Assembly: GCA_030604325.1 (NCBI GenBank)
Contig: JAUVWC010000019.1
Location: 1 to 9,888, forward strand
Source of the DNA: Candidatus Zixiibacteriota bacterium
GTDB lineage: Bacteria; Blakebacterota; Blakebacteria; Blakebacterales; Blakebacteraceae
Direction: 5' to 3'
Length of the DNA stretch: 9,888 nucleotides
Shown here piece by piece: positions 7,621 through 9,888 of the stretch. The notes under the pieces were generated by a model that made no database searches, was not told the DNA's origin, and worked only from the letters and a program-made list of their open reading frames with translations. The position numbers and the translations under genes were made by a program. Numbering within the stretch: the stretch's first letter is position 1; each line of letters begins with the position of its first letter.

Positions 7621-7672
7621 CCGGACGGGAACTACCTCACATCACGGGGGGATCGAGTTGGTTCCCGTCCGG
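7621..7672. repeat. Perfect 12-bp inverted repeat in the recA upstream region
   Basis: The left arm ccggacgggaac (7621-7632) is exactly complementary to gttcccgtccgg (7661-7672), with 28 bases between. On the recA strand the hairpin would end 41 bases before the ATG, just outside the ribosome site. It has no U-run after it, so it is not a standard terminator. It may be a leader hairpin, an operator, or one side of a switch: the right arm is the same segment that pairs elsewhere in the plus-strand RNA model (with 7734-7740 and, alternatively, 7838-7843). Confidence 0.7.
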
Positions 7673-7864
7673 AGTCCGTTCTCTGGACCGCGTGTCCAGC
7701 GAAAGCTGGCACGCAAACGGCCCTTTTCCGCCTCGGGAACTGCACCAGTGTCTATCCGGTGTCTCCGGATGGACACGAGTTGGACGCTGAGCATACAACC
7801 GATGCGCCGCCGGCTCAACCTGCATCGGCGGCGGGTGCCGGACACAGCTCGATTTTCGCTTTTT
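7651..7864 (+). ncRNA. Candidate structured RNA of unknown family between recA and thpR
   Basis: The gap folds, by eye, into a closed branched structure on the plus strand. P1 pairs 7651-7660 with 7845-7854 (two wobble pairs) and is followed at once by a U-rich run (7853-7864), as in an intrinsically terminated RNA. P2 pairs 7661-7667 with 7734-7740 and encloses a long hairpin: CCGUU (7676-7680) with AACGG (7716-7720), and 7690-7700 with 7705-7714, with one bulged U and a GAAA loop. P4 pairs GCACC (7742-7746) with GGUGC (7834-7838). It encloses a 12-pair hairpin (7748-7759 with 7765-7776) and a GC-rich hairpin that can form in two ways (7799-7805 with 7822-7828, or 7805-7811 with 7827-7833). 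Strand choice rests on U-G pairs at 7753/7771 and 7658/7847, which become A-C mismatches on the minus strand, plus the GNRA loop and the U-run. No good plus-strand promoter is seen. It does not match tmRNA, RNase P, SRP or 6S hallmarks I know. The alternative is a recA 5' leader read on the minus strand. Confidence 0.5.
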
Positions 7865-7986
7865 CTTCGCTTAGGCTACTACACGGGTCCGACAATTGCA
7901 CTGATATCAATCCCTACGATTTCACTCATCACCCCACGCGATCTCATTTCCTGCCTAAGTACACCGTTCCGTAATTACGCTGGCAT

Positions 7987-8553
7987 TCAAGCGCCTCCCA
8001 AGGGGAGCCGCGCCAGGGGGTTATAGGTGGGACCATGACGGTTGAGAATGCTCTGGAAGAGTATCAATTCCCGCGAAATCCAATTTTCATAGGGCAGGGT
8101 CCATGCCGCCGCTGCCTCTTCCAGCAGGCCACGACGCCCTTCACTCTTCACCCGTCCCAGCGTCAGGTGGGGATGAAACTGGCGCCGCTCCGGCTCGAAA
8201 CCGAGAGGTTGGAGGGCGGCATCTATTCCGCGCTTCAGTTCTATGACCTCTTCCGCTCCCTGACCGAACCCCACCCACACCACTCGCGGCCTCCTGAAAT
8301 TGGGGAAGGCGCCCACACTATCAAAGCTGGTTACGAACGGGGAAACAGCCGCCACAACCTCGACAAGAGCGCCGGCGATCGGATCCACCTGATCCGGTTC
8401 GATATCACCCAGGAACACGCAGGTAAGGTGCATGGCCGAAGACTTGACCCACCTGATCTTACCCGCCGCGTGCGGGACCGACTCATGCAAACGGGCAAGG
8501 TGCTCGATAATGTGATCGGGTATCGGAATGGCAATGAAACTGCGGATGCTCAT
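7987..8553 (-). CDS. thpR: RNA 2',3'-cyclic phosphodiesterase (LigT/ThpR, 2H family)
   Basis: This is a cytoplasmic member of the two-histidine phosphoesterase superfamily. The family hydrolyses 2',3'-cyclic phosphate ends on RNA to 2'-phosphates and was first described as a 2'-5' RNA ligase. Its physiological substrate in bacteria is unsettled. Both HxT catalytic motifs are visible: HLT at residues 42-44 (MHLTCVFLGD) and HLT at 129-131 (HPHLTLGRVK). The start MSIRSFIAI is the usual first strand, and 188 residues is the normal length. The ATG at 8553 overlaps the cinA stop as ATGA, so translation is probably coupled. The frame is open far upstream to 9285, but that part lies inside cinA and codes Arg/Gly-rich nonsense. 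No clear hairpin and U-run follows the stop, so read-through towards recA is possible. The cinA-thpR-recA order recurs in several bacterial lineages. Confidence 0.93.
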   Translation of the reverse strand: MSIRSFIAIPIPDHIIEHLARLHESVPHAAGKIRWVKSSAMHLTCVFLGDIEPDQVDPIAGALVEVVAAVSPFVTSFDSVGAFPNFRRPRVVWVGFGQGAEEVIELKRGIDAALQPLGFEPERRQFHPHLTLGRVKSEGRRGLLEEAAAAWTLPYENWISRELILFQSILNRHGPTYNPLARLPLGGA

Positions 8554-9872
8554 CCGGGTTCCCCCCAGCCACCCTCGTGGGGATTGAGGCCCTCCAGGAC
8601 GCGGCGAAGCAGGTCGAGCGCCACGGCCGTCGAACGGTTCTTGTTTCGCGTACGGCCTCCCTTGCCGAGAAGATAGCGTCTCACAACGACCTCTTCCCTG
8701 CCGGCGCAGGCTACGTAGGTTAGCCCCACCGGTTTTTCTTTCGTTCCGCCGGTGGGACCGGCAATACCGGTGACCGCCACGGCGTAATCGGTGTCGGCCT
8801 TCTGCCGGGCTCCATCGGCCATGGCCCGTGCCACCTCCTCGGAGACGGCACCGTGGGCGACAAGCAGGGCCCGGGGCACGCCCAGCTCCTTCTCCTTGGC
8901 CTCGTTGGAATAGGTGACCCACCCGCCCGCGAACCACTGGGAAGCGCCGGGCACGTTGGTGAGAGAGTGGGCGATCAGCCCCCCCGTACACGACTCGGCG
9001 ACAGCCAGCGTACGTCCCTTTGCCGTAAGGAACCGGGCGATGTGTTCCGTCAGATCCAGGTTCTCGCTGGCGTAGAGACAACTCCCGGCGGCCTTGCGGA
9101 TGAGGGCCTCGGCCTCGTCGAGCCGCCCCGCCACGTGGCTGACATCGGCGCCTCGGCCCGTGAGGTAGAGGGCCACCCCTTCCGGGGCGGGAAGGTAGGC
9201 GAGGCTCACCTCGGGGGCCATATCTTCCAGGCCGCCGAGGCAATCGAACAGGTCCGACTCGCCGATGCCGGTGGTGCGGTACCACCTTCGCTCATAGATC
9301 ACCCGGCCACCGAACTGCTCGGCCAGCAGCGGACCTACCCATACATCATAGAGCGCCTCCATCTCGCCGGGCACACCGGGAAGGGCGAACAGCATGACGT
9401 CCCCGTGCCGCCTCAACAGGCCCGGTGCGGTGCCGCACGGATTGACGTGCCATTGGAAGCCTTCCGGTACCAGTGCCTGGTCCAGGTTGACTTGGGTGGT
9501 ATGCCGCCCCCGCTCGGTGAAGAAACGCCGTACGGCCTCCTCTACTTCCGGCTGGCGACGCATGTCCACCCCGAAAAGGTCGGCCAGAGTCTGCTTGGTG
9601 CGGTCATCCTGGGTGGGGCCCAGCCCGCCGCACACGATGACCACATCCCCCATCTCGAGCCCTTCGGCCACGGCGTCCCGTATTGCCCCCTCCTCGTCCC
9701 CTACCGTAACCGCCCTCTCCACACATATACCCAGATCGGAAAGCCTGCCGGCTAGCCACGCCGTGTTGGTGTCCACCCGGATGCCATTCAGCAGCTCATC
9801 GCCAACAGTGATGATACGGCAGAGGGCGTCGAATTTATTATTTATGGAATCGAGACTCGCCATCGGCCTCAC
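8550..9872 (-). CDS. cinA: CinA-like protein: molybdopterin-binding-type domain fused to NMN amidohydrolase domain
   Basis: The product is a two-domain CinA. The N-terminal COG1058/MoCF-like domain (about 18-190) belongs to a family with ADP-ribose pyrophosphatase activity. The C-terminal PncC-type domain (about 275-430) deamidates nicotinamide mononucleotide, recycling pyridine nucleotides. Motifs seen are GDELLNG (24-30), GGLGPTQDD (82-90), ALPGVPGEM (163-171), AESCTGG with the likely nucleophile serine (292-298) and TGIAGPTGGT (368-377). The total of 440 residues is close to the family norm of about 410-430. The excess is at the N-terminus, where about 15 residues precede the first conserved strand. 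Two starts are possible: GTG at 9872, with GGGGA eight bases upstream, or ATG at 9863, with GTGAGG only three bases away; I prefer the GTG. It overlaps thpR by four bases. Only 16 bases lie upstream in the window, so its promoter is not visible. The link to competence or DNA damage is historical and rests on proximity to recA. Confidence 0.95.
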   Translation of the reverse strand: MRPMASLDSINNKFDALCRIITVGDELLNGIRVDTNTAWLAGRLSDLGICVERAVTVGDEEGAIRDAVAEGLEMGDVVIVCGGLGPTQDDRTKQTLADLFGVDMRRQPEVEEAVRRFFTERGRHTTQVNLDQALVPEGFQWHVNPCGTAPGLLRRHGDVMLFALPGVPGEMEALYDVWVGPLLAEQFGGRVIYERRWYRTTGIGESDLFDCLGGLEDMAPEVSLAYLPAPEGVALYLTGRGADVSHVAGRLDEAEALIRKAAGSCLYASENLDLTEHIARFLTAKGRTLAVAESCTGGLIAHSLTNVPGASQWFAGGWVTYSNEAKEKELGVPRALLVAHGAVSEEVARAMADGARQKADTDYAVAVTGIAGPTGGTKEKPVGLTYVACAGREEVVVRRYLLGKGGRTRNKNRSTAVALDLLRRVLEGLNPHEGGWGEPG

Positions 9873-9888
9873 TATCGGATTCCCCGAC

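Noticed and set aside
7681..7700. T-box-like string TGGACCGCG on the plus strand
   Set aside because: The T-box consensus needs UGGNACCGCG with one more base and a downstream synthetase gene on the same strand; neither is present.
7642..7845. Small minus-strand frames (62 and 67 codons) in the thpR-recA gap
   Set aside because: They are Arg-rich, lack ribosome sites and cover the inverted repeats; the base pairing explains the sequence better.
7937..7980. Possible LexA box (GGAACGGTGTAC on the minus strand) upstream of recA
   Set aside because: The half-sites are spaced by three bases and the second does not match GTTC. It is also about 390 bases from recA, close to the thpR end.
8554..9285. 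N-terminal extension of the thpR frame
   Set aside because: The extra 244 codons overlap cinA in another phase and encode Arg/Gly/Pro-rich sequence. The ATG at 8553 matches the family start exactly and overlaps the cinA stop.
8853..9755. Open frame of 300 codons on the plus strand
   Set aside because: It is the antisense shadow of cinA, with no motif of its own.

Overview
This window reads as one chromosomal housekeeping segment with every recognised protein gene on the minus strand. Transcription order, from high to low coordinates, is cinA, thpR, recA, recX, alaS, a geranylgeranylglyceryl phosphate (GGGP) synthase family gene, a 66-codon zinc-ribbon gene, an RNase G/E gene, and the first 23 codons of rplU at the left edge. 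The DNA looks moderately GC-rich, and several genes start with GTG or TTG (cinA, recX, rng, rplU). I see no insertion sequence, phage gene, CRISPR array, tRNA or rRNA.

The organism is a bacterium: bacterial RecA/RecX, bacterial AlaRS, RNase G followed by ribosomal protein L21. The GGGP synthase-like protein has a group II look (LLDPD, PTGYMLVDSG, YLEGGSG, GGGI). In bacteria that group is known mainly from Bacteroidetes and relatives in the FCB superphylum, so an FCB-related candidate phylum is my best guess. This is an inference from a single gene and not a firm assignment.

Region by region. 9872-7987: cinA and thpR overlap by four bases (ATGA) and are translationally coupled. 7986-7580: a gap of about 400 bases in front of recA that is not empty. 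It is full of strong inverted repeats, and these fold best on the plus strand into a closed, branched RNA of about 205 nt ending in a U-rich run; a separate perfect 12-bp inverted repeat lies nearest recA. I could not match this to a known RNA family, and it is the most interesting item here. The last stretch of the gap, about 7865-7986, is less GC-rich and shows nothing I can name. 7579-3082: recA, recX and alaS lie 9 and 34 bases apart and look like one operon. 3046-2258: the GGGP synthase gene follows alaS by 35 bases and probably shares its transcript. 2257-70: a possible promoter, the small zinc-ribbon gene, rng, then a 137-base gap with a hairpin, and rplU.

Functionally, recA and recX form the recombinase and its modulator, with alaS in the same tight cluster. 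CinA (nucleotide/NAD repair) and ThpR (RNA cyclic phosphodiesterase-like) precede them. RNase G and L21 belong to RNA processing and the ribosome. The GGGP synthase is the only gene that points to unusual biology, namely archaeal-type ether-lipid precursors in a bacterium.
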